This document shows positions 56,711-63,486 of a stretch of DNA of 64,000 bases, one piece after another. Every line of letters starts with the position of its first letter. Position 1 is the first letter of the stretch. The notes below the pieces were generated by a model. The model ran no database searches, was not told the DNA's origin, and was given only the letters and a program-made list of their open reading frames with translations. A program made the translations under genes and the position numbers. Origin of the DNA: Halobacteriovorax sp. (lineage in GTDB: Bacteria > Bdellovibrionota > Bacteriovoracia > Bacteriovoracales > Bacteriovoracaceae); contig JAIFLR010000016.1 in the NCBI GenBank assembly GCA_020048985.1, positions 19,912 through 83,911 on the forward strand. The letters are read 5' to 3'.

Positions 56711-57666
56711 AAATACTAATAAAAGAAACATTTAAGGATGATTATATTTCGAGAGAGGCAGGCGAAGAATTGAGAAAAAGCATTCTAGCGGCAATCAACA
56801 GCAAAGAACATATTGTATTAGATTTTCAAGACTTAGTTATTGCAAGCACATCTTTTTTTGACGAAAGCATTGCCAAACTTGTTAATGAAAATATTCGACC
56901 AGACGACTTCAAAGAATTTGTTACAATAAAAGACATAAATAGAAATGATCAAAAAGTTCTAGATCAAGTTACTAAATACAGAGGATTTAATCTTCAGGAA
57001 TTAAAACACCCTTGGAGGATTTGTCCCCTGGGAGAACACTGGGTTAAAGAATTCCCACGAAAAACCTCAAGTGGAACAACAAGCGTTGAAGGGCACTGCC
57101 GGAAAAACCCTAAGAACAAAGATGTAATAAGTGCTGACGAATTGCTCCATATTGCAAATACTCACTTTAAAAACCTTGAAATGCTTCCATCTAACAACGA
57201 TCTCAAATTTCCAAAAGGTAATGATTATAATCTAATTATTGCAGGCTGGTGTCAGTACTGGAACGAAACTTTGAAACCAGAGACAAAGATTCACCCTAAT
57301 ATTGTAAAGGCCTTAATAGCCACTGAATCTGGGTTCGACCCTGAACCAAAAGTGTCTAAAGGACATAAAGCAATTGGAATAATGCAATTAATGCCAGAAA
57401 CTCTTAAATATCTTTCACCTTCAGGAAAAGAATTAAAAAATCTTTTTTTATATGTTGATTCAGAAGAAGCTCAAAACCCGATAGTGAACATCTCAGCAGG
57501 TGTTCGGTGGTTATTTAGAAAATATGAACTTACGAAGCTTAAACTCAAGCGGTCACCGACTTGGGAGGAAGTTCTACTTGATTACAAAGGCGTTCTTACA
57601 GATGAATCCCAAAAAGCCAAAGAGATTCGTGATCACGTTGTAAAATATATGAGAGCATTACAATGA
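56707..57666 (+). CDS. STAS-like (DUF4325)-lytic transglycosylase (SLT) fusion
   Basis: Protein of 319 aa with two unrelated domains. Residues 1-95 look like a DUF4325 STAS-like domain (HIVLDFQDLVIASTSFFDES). After a Cys/His-containing linker (RICPLGEHW to EGHCRKN, about 104-131), residues about 175-319 are a lytic transglycosylase of the SLT type: catalytic Glu207 in ATESGFDP, GIMQLMPETL and NPIVNISAGVRWL. No signal peptide is seen, which is odd for an enzyme cutting peptidoglycan. It starts in the stop codon of the GHKL gene and its own stop overlaps the next ATG, so three genes are translationally coupled. Confidence 0.83.
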   Translation: MKILIKETFKDDYISREAGEELRKSILAAINSKEHIVLDFQDLVIASTSFFDESIAKLVNENIRPDDFKEFVTIKDINRNDQKVLDQVTKYRGFNLQELKHPWRICPLGEHWVKEFPRKTSSGTTSVEGHCRKNPKNKDVISADELLHIANTHFKNLEMLPSNNDLKFPKGNDYNLIIAGWCQYWNETLKPETKIHPNIVKALIATESGFDPEPKVSKGHKAIGIMQLMPETLKYLSPSGKELKNLFLYVDSEEAQNPIVNISAGVRWLFRKYELTKLKLKRSPTWEEVLLDYKGVLTDESQKAKEIRDHVVKYMRALQ

Positions 57667-58148
57667 AACTAATTTTACTTATTGCTTTCTTATTTGCATC
57701 CTGTACTCACTCGACTGATCTTAAAATTAACTATAAGTCAGAGAATATTTACGATATAGAAATCGATGCAAAAAAGATTATTTATCTTTGTTCAACTCCC
57801 GGTGACCCATCAGGGCCGCGTACATTTTTCACCGTTTACGCGCTCTCAAAATCAAGAATAGACTCATTTTACACGCGAAGGGCCTTAGACCTAAAAGAAT
57901 GCAAAAGCTGGTTAATAGAAACAGACCAAATCATGAAAGGTGCAGCTAAAGCAAGAGTAGTGGGAGTCTCTGGACATGATAGAGATTTCATTGATGAGGA
58001 TTTAAAACGCAAAACTAATAATGAACATAGTCGAGTGAGATCCCTCTGGTTATTCAGTAGAATTATGACCGACAAGGGATGTGTCGGTCACTTTGGTGGA
58101 GAATGCGAACCAGGATTCACAGAGAAAAAAATGTTTATTACCCCTTAA
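57663..58148 (+). CDS. Lipoprotein of unknown function
   Basis: Protein of 161 aa with a lipoprotein signal peptide and lipobox FASC (Cys14). The mature part has six or so Cys residues (LCSTPGDPS, DLKECKSW, KGCVGHFGGEC) and I do not recognise the fold. It is the last gene of the GHKL/STAS-SLT operon by ATGA overlap, and its 3' end overlaps the convergent ugd by 11 bases. Possibly an inhibitor or immunity-like partner of the transglycosylase, which is speculation. Confidence 0.7.
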   Translation: MKLILLIAFLFASCTHSTDLKINYKSENIYDIEIDAKKIIYLCSTPGDPSGPRTFFTVYALSKSRIDSFYTRRALDLKECKSWLIETDQIMKGAAKARVVGVSGHDRDFIDEDLKRKTNNEHSRVRSLWLFSRIMTDKGCVGHFGGECEPGFTEKKMFITP

Positions 58149-59454
58149 TCGCCTTCCCGATCGCGTAGTAAGTGAATCCCTGCTCTAACACCTTTTTAGT
58201 ATTATAGAGATTTCTTCCGTCAAAAATAACCGGAGTTTTCAGGCGAGACTTGATCTCTTCAAAATCCGGCGCGCGGTACTGCTTCCATTCCGTCATCACA
58301 ATTAGACCATCGGCCCCATTGAGTGCCTCATATTTATTTTCAAACTGATCAACTGGAACATTGAGTTTTGCCATGTACTGCTCGAAGTGGTCTGCCGCTT
58401 CAGGATCATGTACACGAATCTTGGCGCCCGCCTCGTGAAGAGCAATCGCGGTATCAATAGCGGGAGTTTCACGAATATCATCAGTATTAGCTTTGAAAGC
58501 TGCTCCCCAAAGAACAAAAACTTTACCTTTAAGATCGTTATTGAAATGTTTTTTCACTTTACCGAAAATATATTTTTTCTGCTCTTTATTGACTTCTTCA
58601 ACAGCTTCAACAATTTTAAAACGAATGCCATGCTCTCTGGCCGTGAAAACCAAAGCCTTCACGTCTTTAGGAAAACATGAACCACCGTAACCTGGACCTG
58701 GATAAAGGAACTGAGACCCGATTCGTGAGTCAGTAGAGATCCCGTGACGAACTTCTTCCACATCAGCACCCACTACATCACAGAGGCGGGCCACTTCGTT
58801 CATAAAAGAAATTTTGGTCGCCAGAAAACAGTTTGCCGCGTATTTGGTCATTTCAGCTGAGATGTTACTCATGCGAATCGTGCGCTTCACCTGACGGTTA
58901 AAAGGCTCATAAAGCTCTTCCAGGGTGTTGCCAGCTGCTTCTTCCAGACAACCAATAACAATACGTTCTGGCTTCATGAAGTCTTCAACGGCCGAGCCTT
59001 CTTTTAAAAACTCAGGGTTGTTCACAACATAAAATTTCTTAGTCGTTTTTGATTTGAGATACTCGCGAACTTTATTTCCGGTTCCAACTGGAACAGTTGA
59101 TTTAACCACCACAATTGATCCGTCTTTTAAAAACGGAGCAATCGAGTCACAAGCACCAAATACATATTTAAGATCGGCCTGACCGTCATCTGAAGAGGGA
59201 GTTCCAACAGCCAAGAAAATCGCTTCAGCTTTAGTAACAGAGTCATAGTTATTGGCAAAATGAAGTCGGCCTTCATTGAAATTGGACTGCATCATAGGCT
59301 CAAGGCCTGGTTCAAAAATCGGACACTGCCCTTTTTTCATTCGCTCAACTTTGGCGGCGTCGATATCGATACAAGTCACATCATGACCCATTTCTGCGAA
59401 ACAAGTTCCTGTCACAAGACCGACGTATCCAGTACCAATAATGCTAAGCTTCAT
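58138..59454 (-). CDS. ugd: UDP-glucose 6-dehydrogenase
   Basis: Protein of 438 aa that makes UDP-glucuronate from UDP-glucose with two NAD. The N-terminal NAD site is IIGTGYVGLVTGTCFAE. The catalytic Cys is in GPGYGGSCFPKD, and the active-site region NNPEFLKEGSAVEDF is intact. It provides an acidic sugar for the exopolysaccharide. It is divergent from a secreted-protein gene across about 69 bp. Confidence 0.96.
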   Translation of the reverse strand: MKLSIIGTGYVGLVTGTCFAEMGHDVTCIDIDAAKVERMKKGQCPIFEPGLEPMMQSNFNEGRLHFANNYDSVTKAEAIFLAVGTPSSDDGQADLKYVFGACDSIAPFLKDGSIVVVKSTVPVGTGNKVREYLKSKTTKKFYVVNNPEFLKEGSAVEDFMKPERIVIGCLEEAAGNTLEELYEPFNRQVKRTIRMSNISAEMTKYAANCFLATKISFMNEVARLCDVVGADVEEVRHGISTDSRIGSQFLYPGPGYGGSCFPKDVKALVFTAREHGIRFKIVEAVEEVNKEQKKYIFGKVKKHFNNDLKGKVFVLWGAAFKANTDDIRETPAIDTAIALHEAGAKIRVHDPEAADHFEQYMAKLNVPVDQFENKYEALNGADGLIVMTEWKQYRAPDFEEIKSRLKTPVIFDGRNLYNTKKVLEQGFTYYAIGKAIKG

Positions 59455-59523
59455 TTATAGCTCCATGTGAATGAAAAGTGCCCTCATTTTGCTGTAGAAT
59501 AAGAGCGAAATCAAGGAGCAAAT

Positions 59524-60330
59524 ATGAGTATTTCGATACGAATTGTGGCCCTTCTCACCCTTCTGCTCGCCTCTTTGAGCAGTTACGCTCAAGACAAAAG
59601 TTATCAGTATCAATTGGATGGCGTCTATCCCGCGAATCTCCCGGGCCTCTCATCCCCCCAGAGGATTAAGTTCACGCTCCAGTGGAATGAAAAAGACCAA
59701 TTCATTAAGGGAGTTTATTCCGATAGCTTTTTTACCACGAGCTCACCAGTAACAGGCACCACTGGGGTTTTGGGTCGAGTTTTTAGCATCAGACTTCCCC
59801 GGATTCTGCAAAATGTGAGTCAACTCTCCCTGACATCCGCTAACGGGACTGTGATGGTTTTTATGAAAGACGTCACGGAGATGACCGTGGATCAGGCCAA
59901 TATACAGGCCAATGTTGTGACAAAAATTGATTATGTCCCTGAACCAGAATCGACTTGTGAGGATTGCGGATTATACATGGGGACTATTTCCGAGGTGGGA
60001 GATTCAAAGAACCAATGCAATTTACCCGAGTACGGTTTTGCGATGGAAATAACGAAAGACGATCGCGCCAAATTTTATTTTTATTATTCTGAATCAACTC
60101 TGGGTGTTCCCGATCATGATCTTGGATCTTTCCCTTTCGCTCCCAAGCAGCATTGTGGAATGCTGGTGGGAACCAGTTTTCCGCCGGACGGATGTCAGAC
60201 ACTGTCTGTGAAGGGAACTTTTGCAGGATCAGGTAAAGAAAAAAGTTTTCGGGGCAAGTACACCATCACGGATGAGAAGGATCAGGAAAATTGTGTTTAT
60301 GATTTAGTGTTGGAGAGGAAGCAGATCTAA
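59524..60330 (+). CDS. Secreted protein, unknown function
   Basis: Protein of 268 aa with a signal peptide ending near SLSSYAQD. The mature part is beta-rich with several Cys residues (ESTCEDCGLYMG, DGCQTLSVKG, ENCVYDL), probably disulfide bonded. An AAGGAG ribosome site precedes the ATG. I do not recognise the family. It ends 4 bases inside the convergent antitoxin gene. Confidence 0.72.
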   Translation: MSISIRIVALLTLLLASLSSYAQDKSYQYQLDGVYPANLPGLSSPQRIKFTLQWNEKDQFIKGVYSDSFFTTSSPVTGTTGVLGRVFSIRLPRILQNVSQLSLTSANGTVMVFMKDVTEMTVDQANIQANVVTKIDYVPEPESTCEDCGLYMGTISEVGDSKNQCNLPEYGFAMEITKDDRAKFYFYYSESTLGVPDHDLGSFPFAPKQHCGMLVGTSFPPDGCQTLSVKGTFAGSGKEKSFRGKYTITDEKDQENCVYDLVLERKQI

Positions 60331-60602
60331 GCTGCCTTAGCTTTTATTTCTATCTTGTATTCAAGTACTGTTAAAATCTTGACCAGCATATCAATCGTCA
60401 TATTTCCCGGTTGGCTAGAAAAGATTTTCGAGATTCGATCTTGAGTTAATCCCGGAACCATTGACGCCAATTTCTTCTGGGTAATGGAATGGTCTTTGCA
60501 ATATTTTTTAATAACATCGATCAAGTAGATCTTCATTTTGAAAACTTGGTAGTCAATCCCCCACTCTTCGGCCAACTCTTCAAGTGAATAACTTTTCTTC
60601 AT
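60327..60602 (-). CDS. XRE-family antitoxin (HigA type)
   Basis: Protein of 91 aa with a helix-turn-helix of the XRE class (KYCKDHSITQKKLASMVPG, then LTQDRISKIFS, residues about 34-58). It follows the toxin gene with an ATGA-type overlap, the toxin-first order typical of HigBA. It should neutralise the toxin and repress the shared promoter, where an inverted repeat is present. Confidence 0.85.
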   Translation of the reverse strand: MKKSYSLEELAEEWGIDYQVFKMKIYLIDVIKKYCKDHSITQKKLASMVPGLTQDRISKIFSSQPGNMTIDMLVKILTVLEYKIEIKAKAA

Positions 60603-60925
60603 GACAAATACCTTTTAATTCTGGTCCTAATAATTTGCTTTTCTTTATCCTGTAGTTCTTGCGACTTCTTATGAAACGCGTAAATAAGAATAAGTTCCTG
60701 TGACTTTATTACGGTCGAAATAATGCGCCAGTTACCATATTGATCTTTGGTTCTGAATTCATAAACTTTCAATTTTTTATCGATCTTAAAAATCTTAAGG
60801 AAACTTTGGTTTAATTTGGCACCCTCGGTAAACCTTTTCAGTAAAGAAAAAAGGTCCTCCTTACTTGATAAGGGAAACTCAGCGATGTCTTTTTTAAACT
60901 GCTCCAAGACAGTAATCCTCAGCAT
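60599..60925 (-). CDS. Toxin of the HigB/Gp49 family
   Basis: Protein of 108 aa with the RelE-superfamily fold as judged by KVYEFRTKDQYGNWRIIST and the family end pattern ILIYAFHKKSQELQDKEKQ. These toxins cleave mRNA on the ribosome. Toxin and antitoxin genes overlap by 4 bases and share the promoter upstream. Appears intact. Confidence 0.85.
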   Translation of the reverse strand: MLRITVLEQFKKDIAEFPLSSKEDLFSLLKRFTEGAKLNQSFLKIFKIDKKLKVYEFRTKDQYGNWRIISTVIKSQELILIYAFHKKSQELQDKEKQIIRTRIKRYLS

Positions 60926-60953
60926 AAACTACACCCTCGACGTCCATAAAACA

Positions 60954-60969
60954 ATAGTAAAATTACTAT
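60954..60969. promoter_or_regulatory. Inverted repeat, probable antitoxin operator
   Basis: ATAGTAA and TTACTAT flank two bases in a perfect palindrome, 29 bases upstream of the toxin ATG. TATAGT within it on the - strand resembles a -10 box, so an XRE protein bound here would block the promoter of the toxin-antitoxin pair. Confidence 0.5.
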
Positions 60970-60977
60970 AACCACAT

Positions 60978-61601
60978 CTACTCCCCCGGCACCGACAACT
61001 TATTGAAAGCCTTAAATCTTCTTTTATCTAAATCAAACTGGTGCTTTTTCAGTCCAAGCTTTATCAATTCAAGATCCTCTTCTCCGTACTTTTCGTTGAG
61101 CCAAAGACGCTCACCTTCTTCCCCACAAAAGGTCATGGGAATATTTGAATGTATGGGAAACGGCAGATCTTTTCTGAGGGTACTCCACGGATAATCTTCC
61201 ACTTTAGGAACCAGGCCGGCGCGCACAGGATTTTGATATATGTAGCGGTAGACCTGATAGTAGTGCCTTTGAGAATTAATCAGACTCCAACGATAGCGAC
61301 CACCCCAAAGATGATTTGTACTTTGAGCACGGTGATTAATTTCAACCGCCACCGACCTCAAAAAAGAATGCATACACTCATCAATATTAGAAAGCGGAGT
61401 ATGACACAAAAGATGAAAATGATTTCCCATCAAAACAAAAGCATGAATCCCAAGGGATTTTTCCACCTGACAGCGCCTGAGATGCTTCATCATAATGGGC
61501 CAGACTTCATCTAGGGGAATGGGAAAGAAATCCTTATTATTGCAACGGGAAGTGATGTGATACGGATGAGTGTCGGATTTAATTAGTAATGGGCGTGGCA
61601 T
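60978..61601 (-). CDS. Y1 transposase, RAYT (REP-associated tyrosine transposase) type
   Basis: Protein of 207 aa of the Y1/IS200-like family. The HUH site is in GNHFHLLCH (about residues 59-67) and the nucleophile Tyr is expected in YYQVYRYIYQNPVRAGLV. Length and lack of flanking insertion-sequence ends fit domesticated RAYT proteins rather than IS200/IS605. The N-terminal PYHITSRCNNKDFF is typical. It starts one base after the ORF6N stop, so the two are co-transcribed. No left or right terminal hairpins of an insertion sequence are seen around it. Confidence 0.85.
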   Translation of the reverse strand: MPRPLLIKSDTHPYHITSRCNNKDFFPIPLDEVWPIMMKHLRRCQVEKSLGIHAFVLMGNHFHLLCHTPLSNIDECMHSFLRSVAVEINHRAQSTNHLWGGRYRWSLINSQRHYYQVYRYIYQNPVRAGLVPKVEDYPWSTLRKDLPFPIHSNIPMTFCGEEGERLWLNEKYGEEDLELIKLGLKKHQFDLDKRRFKAFNKLSVPGE

Positions 61602-61602
61602 G

Positions 61603-62094
61603 TTAGTTACCTTGAGGTTTGAGGCCGATTTTTTTACGGGCGGGTTTTATTTCTGGCGAAACTTGGTAATCAAGATCATCGAGTCTTTCGAAAACGACTT
61701 TGAACATTTTTGTAGTGGTCTTATCCAAGTCATCTATTTTTTGTGAGTTTGAGTATTCAAGGGCGAGGAAACTTCTGAGTTTGGTGAAGGTCCACATGAT
61801 GGCGATATTGACTGATATGGCGCGGTCAGAATTCAAAACTCCGGAGAGCATGGCGACGCCATTTTCGGTGAAGACATAAGGTAGGTATTTTCGGTTGAGT
61901 AAATTAACGGCTTCTTCTTCAGTCAGTTGAAACATGAAGTCGGGTGGGAAGCGTTTGATGTTTCGTTTTACTTGTTCGTTTAAACGGCCTGTTTCCAGTC
62001 CGTACAGTATTGCAAGATCACTATCGAGCATGACCTTATGACCACGAAAAGTATGAATCATCTGCTCAAAATTAACCGCTTTTTCATCAAACAT
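61603..62094 (-). CDS. ORF6N-domain DNA-binding protein
   Basis: Protein of 163 aa with an N-terminal ORF6N domain (VMLDSDLAILYGLETGRLNEQ and FMFQLTEEEAV, residues about 20-65). A following YLPYVFTENGVAMLSGVL segment is usual in this family, which is found in phages, plasmids and defence or repeat loci. AAGGAG lies upstream. Regulatory DNA binding is expected; the palindromes just upstream are natural candidate sites. First gene of a two-gene unit with the RAYT. Confidence 0.85.
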   Translation of the reverse strand: MFDEKAVNFEQMIHTFRGHKVMLDSDLAILYGLETGRLNEQVKRNIKRFPPDFMFQLTEEEAVNLLNRKYLPYVFTENGVAMLSGVLNSDRAISVNIAIMWTFTKLRSFLALEYSNSQKIDDLDKTTTKMFKVVFERLDDLDYQVSPEIKPARKKIGLKPQGN

Positions 62095-62110
62095 TTTAAG
62101 GCTCCTTATG

Positions 62111-62137
62111 TCAAAGATCGCATTTTGCGATCTTTGA
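62111..62137. repeat. Palindrome 1 (12-bp stem) upstream of ORF6N gene
   Basis: TCAAAGATCGCA pairs perfectly with TGCGATCTTTGA around a TTT loop. It sits between the predicted -10 box and the ORF6N ribosome site, in operator position. Its core matches palindrome 2 except for one base pair. Confidence 0.8.
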
Positions 62138-62163
62138 TTTTAATAATTATTCAGTAATTCCAA
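62137..62163 (-). promoter_or_regulatory. Possible promoter of the ORF6N-RAYT operon
   Basis: On the - strand, TTGGAA (-35) and TAAAAT (-10) are separated by 15 bp, a short spacing. The -10 box touches palindrome 1, so transcription would start within the palindrome. Confidence 0.3.
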
Positions 62164-62182
62164 CACCATGGACTTCGCTTAT

Positions 62183-62215
62183 GAATCAAAGGTCGCAATT
62201 TGCGACCTTTGATTC
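62183..62215. repeat. Palindrome 2 (15-bp stem), related to palindrome 1
   Basis: GAATCAAAGGTCGCA pairs perfectly with TGCGACCTTTGATTC around an ATT loop. It shares the core TCAAAGNTCGCA with palindrome 1, 45 bp away; the single difference is compensated on the other arm, so both stems stay perfect. Confidence 0.8.
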
Positions 62216-62505
62216 TTCCCCAACCTGGCACCTTTTCGACATTCACCCCAATCGCAAATCGAGATAGAATACGAAGAGGGAGGGTGATGCTGATTCATCT
62301 GAATCGAGCACCAGGTGGTTGCACACCAAAGGGGTCCACATTAGCGTTGAGCTGTCCGAGCATTGAGCGTGAGCATTCCCTCCCCCATTTCAGAGAGAGC
62401 AAGAATTAGGACAGTTTCAGAATTGATAAGTGCAATAAATTGCAGGTGCTTTAACGCGAGGGTAGGATTTTTTCGGAGGAGGCTTGGGAAAAATTTGGAT
62501 AAAAC
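62216..62505. other. Gene-poor interval with a foldable segment at 62278-62384
   Basis: With the palindromes, 62095-62505 is the only stretch over 300 bases without a convincing gene. Inside it GGGAGGG (62278-62284) pairs with CCCTCCC (62378-62384) and, after a small internal loop, ATGCT (62287-62291) pairs with AGCAT (62372-62376). Small inner hairpins (GATTC/GAATC, GGTG/CACC) follow. This could be a structured RNA or a decayed mobile repeat. An ORF of 69 codons here starts inside palindrome 2 and does not look coding. Confidence 0.3.
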
Positions 62506-63486
62506 CTAAGCGATGATATGTGGGAAGCTTGGCAACGAAACATCCGCCGAAAAGAGGCGTGGATTTAAGTATTCATATTTCCAGTTATCAAAGAAGAGCT
62601 GCTGAACATCAGGGTGAATCACGCGAACAACAGGCAATGGATAGAGGCCCTCAAAAATCTTGGGTACAGGGATTTTTGTAAAATAGAATCGATGCTTATC
62701 TAAATCAGGAATGACTCCAGGACTATGGGATTCTAGAAAATTTAATGCTGATCGATCACCGGAGAATTTGTGATAGCGATTGAAGCTTTGAATATCATCT
62801 TTAACAATCTCGTACTCGGTAACCTTTCTTTCTTCTAGAAAAAGAAACGAATTTAATTCAAGTTCTGCCTTTAAAATAGAATTATTTAAATTATAGTCAC
62901 AGCCACTTGAAAAGTATGTTCCTGTCCTGTCAAAGTAAGCACCAACGGTCGTAAAAGTCGCTCGGGGACTTTTCCAAGTGAAGAAAGAACACTCTTTGCC
63001 TTTAGCGATATTCATTTTCAGAGAGCGATGAGGAGAAATTCTCTTTAAAAATGCATAAAGTATTGTATGTCTTTCAATAAGTTCGAAAACAGCTGATTGC
63101 TTTGCTTTTCCAAGCGTAAGATGAGCTGAAACTCCATTTGTATTTGCCGGATGCAACAATCTACTGGGGATGCGATACTTATTTGATAAATCCATGAGGC
63201 TTATTTCTTTTCCAAACAACCCATGCAAGGGCTTAAAATAGATTGGAGAATAATTCGAAAAGTAGATTCTCTCAATCATTTCCATCAAGGCTTTGCCAAA
63301 TGCTTCGTCCTGGGTTGCTCCGCTTCCCCAAGAGTTTCTCACTAATCCTACCTTATCAATCAATTGGAAATGGACTGAATAAGGCATAATAGAATCAATA
63401 TCTCGATTATAAATGAAATATTTCAGACCATCCACGGCGGCACAAGACTCCAACCTCTCAAAGTAATATTTAAGAATTGGGTTCAT
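62506..63486 (-). CDS. YcaO-domain protein
   Basis: Protein of 326 aa of the YcaO family, ATP-dependent enzymes that activate peptide backbone amides to form azolines, thioamides or amidines, mostly in RiPP pathways. Typical segments are GSGATQDEAFGKALMEMIER and NTNGVSAHLTLGKAKQSAVF followed by ELIERH, which hold the ATP/Mg-binding Glu residues. It is shorter than many YcaO enzymes and ends without a PxPxP tail. The ATG directly follows the stop of the upstream solute-binding protein gene. No precursor peptide or partner protein is recognisable in the window. Confidence 0.85.
   Translation of the reverse strand: MNPILKYYFERLESCAAVDGLKYFIYNRDIDSIMPYSVHFQLIDKVGLVRNSWGSGATQDEAFGKALMEMIERIYFSNYSPIYFKPLHGLFGKEISLMDLSNKYRIPSRLLHPANTNGVSAHLTLGKAKQSAVFELIERHTILYAFLKRISPHRSLKMNIAKGKECSFFTWKSPRATFTTVGAYFDRTGTYFSSGCDYNLNNSILKAELELNSFLFLEERKVTEYEIVKDDIQSFNRYHKFSGDRSALNFLESHSPGVIPDLDKHRFYFTKIPVPKIFEGLYPLPVVRVIHPDVQQLFFDNWKYEYLNPRLFSADVSLPSFPHIIA

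Noticed and set aside
60978..61601. Complete IS200/IS605 insertion sequence
   Set aside because: No subterminal hairpins, no target-site features and no TnpB are seen; the gene is coupled to ORF6N like a resident RAYT.
62111..62215. Palindromes as simple transcription terminators
   Set aside because: Neither is followed by a T run on a strand with an ending gene, and they share a compensated core, which points to a protein or transposase site.
62200..62409. ORF of 69 codons after the ORF6N gene region
   Set aside because: It starts inside palindrome 2, has no recognisable domain and overlaps a segment that folds as RNA; likely a chance ORF.
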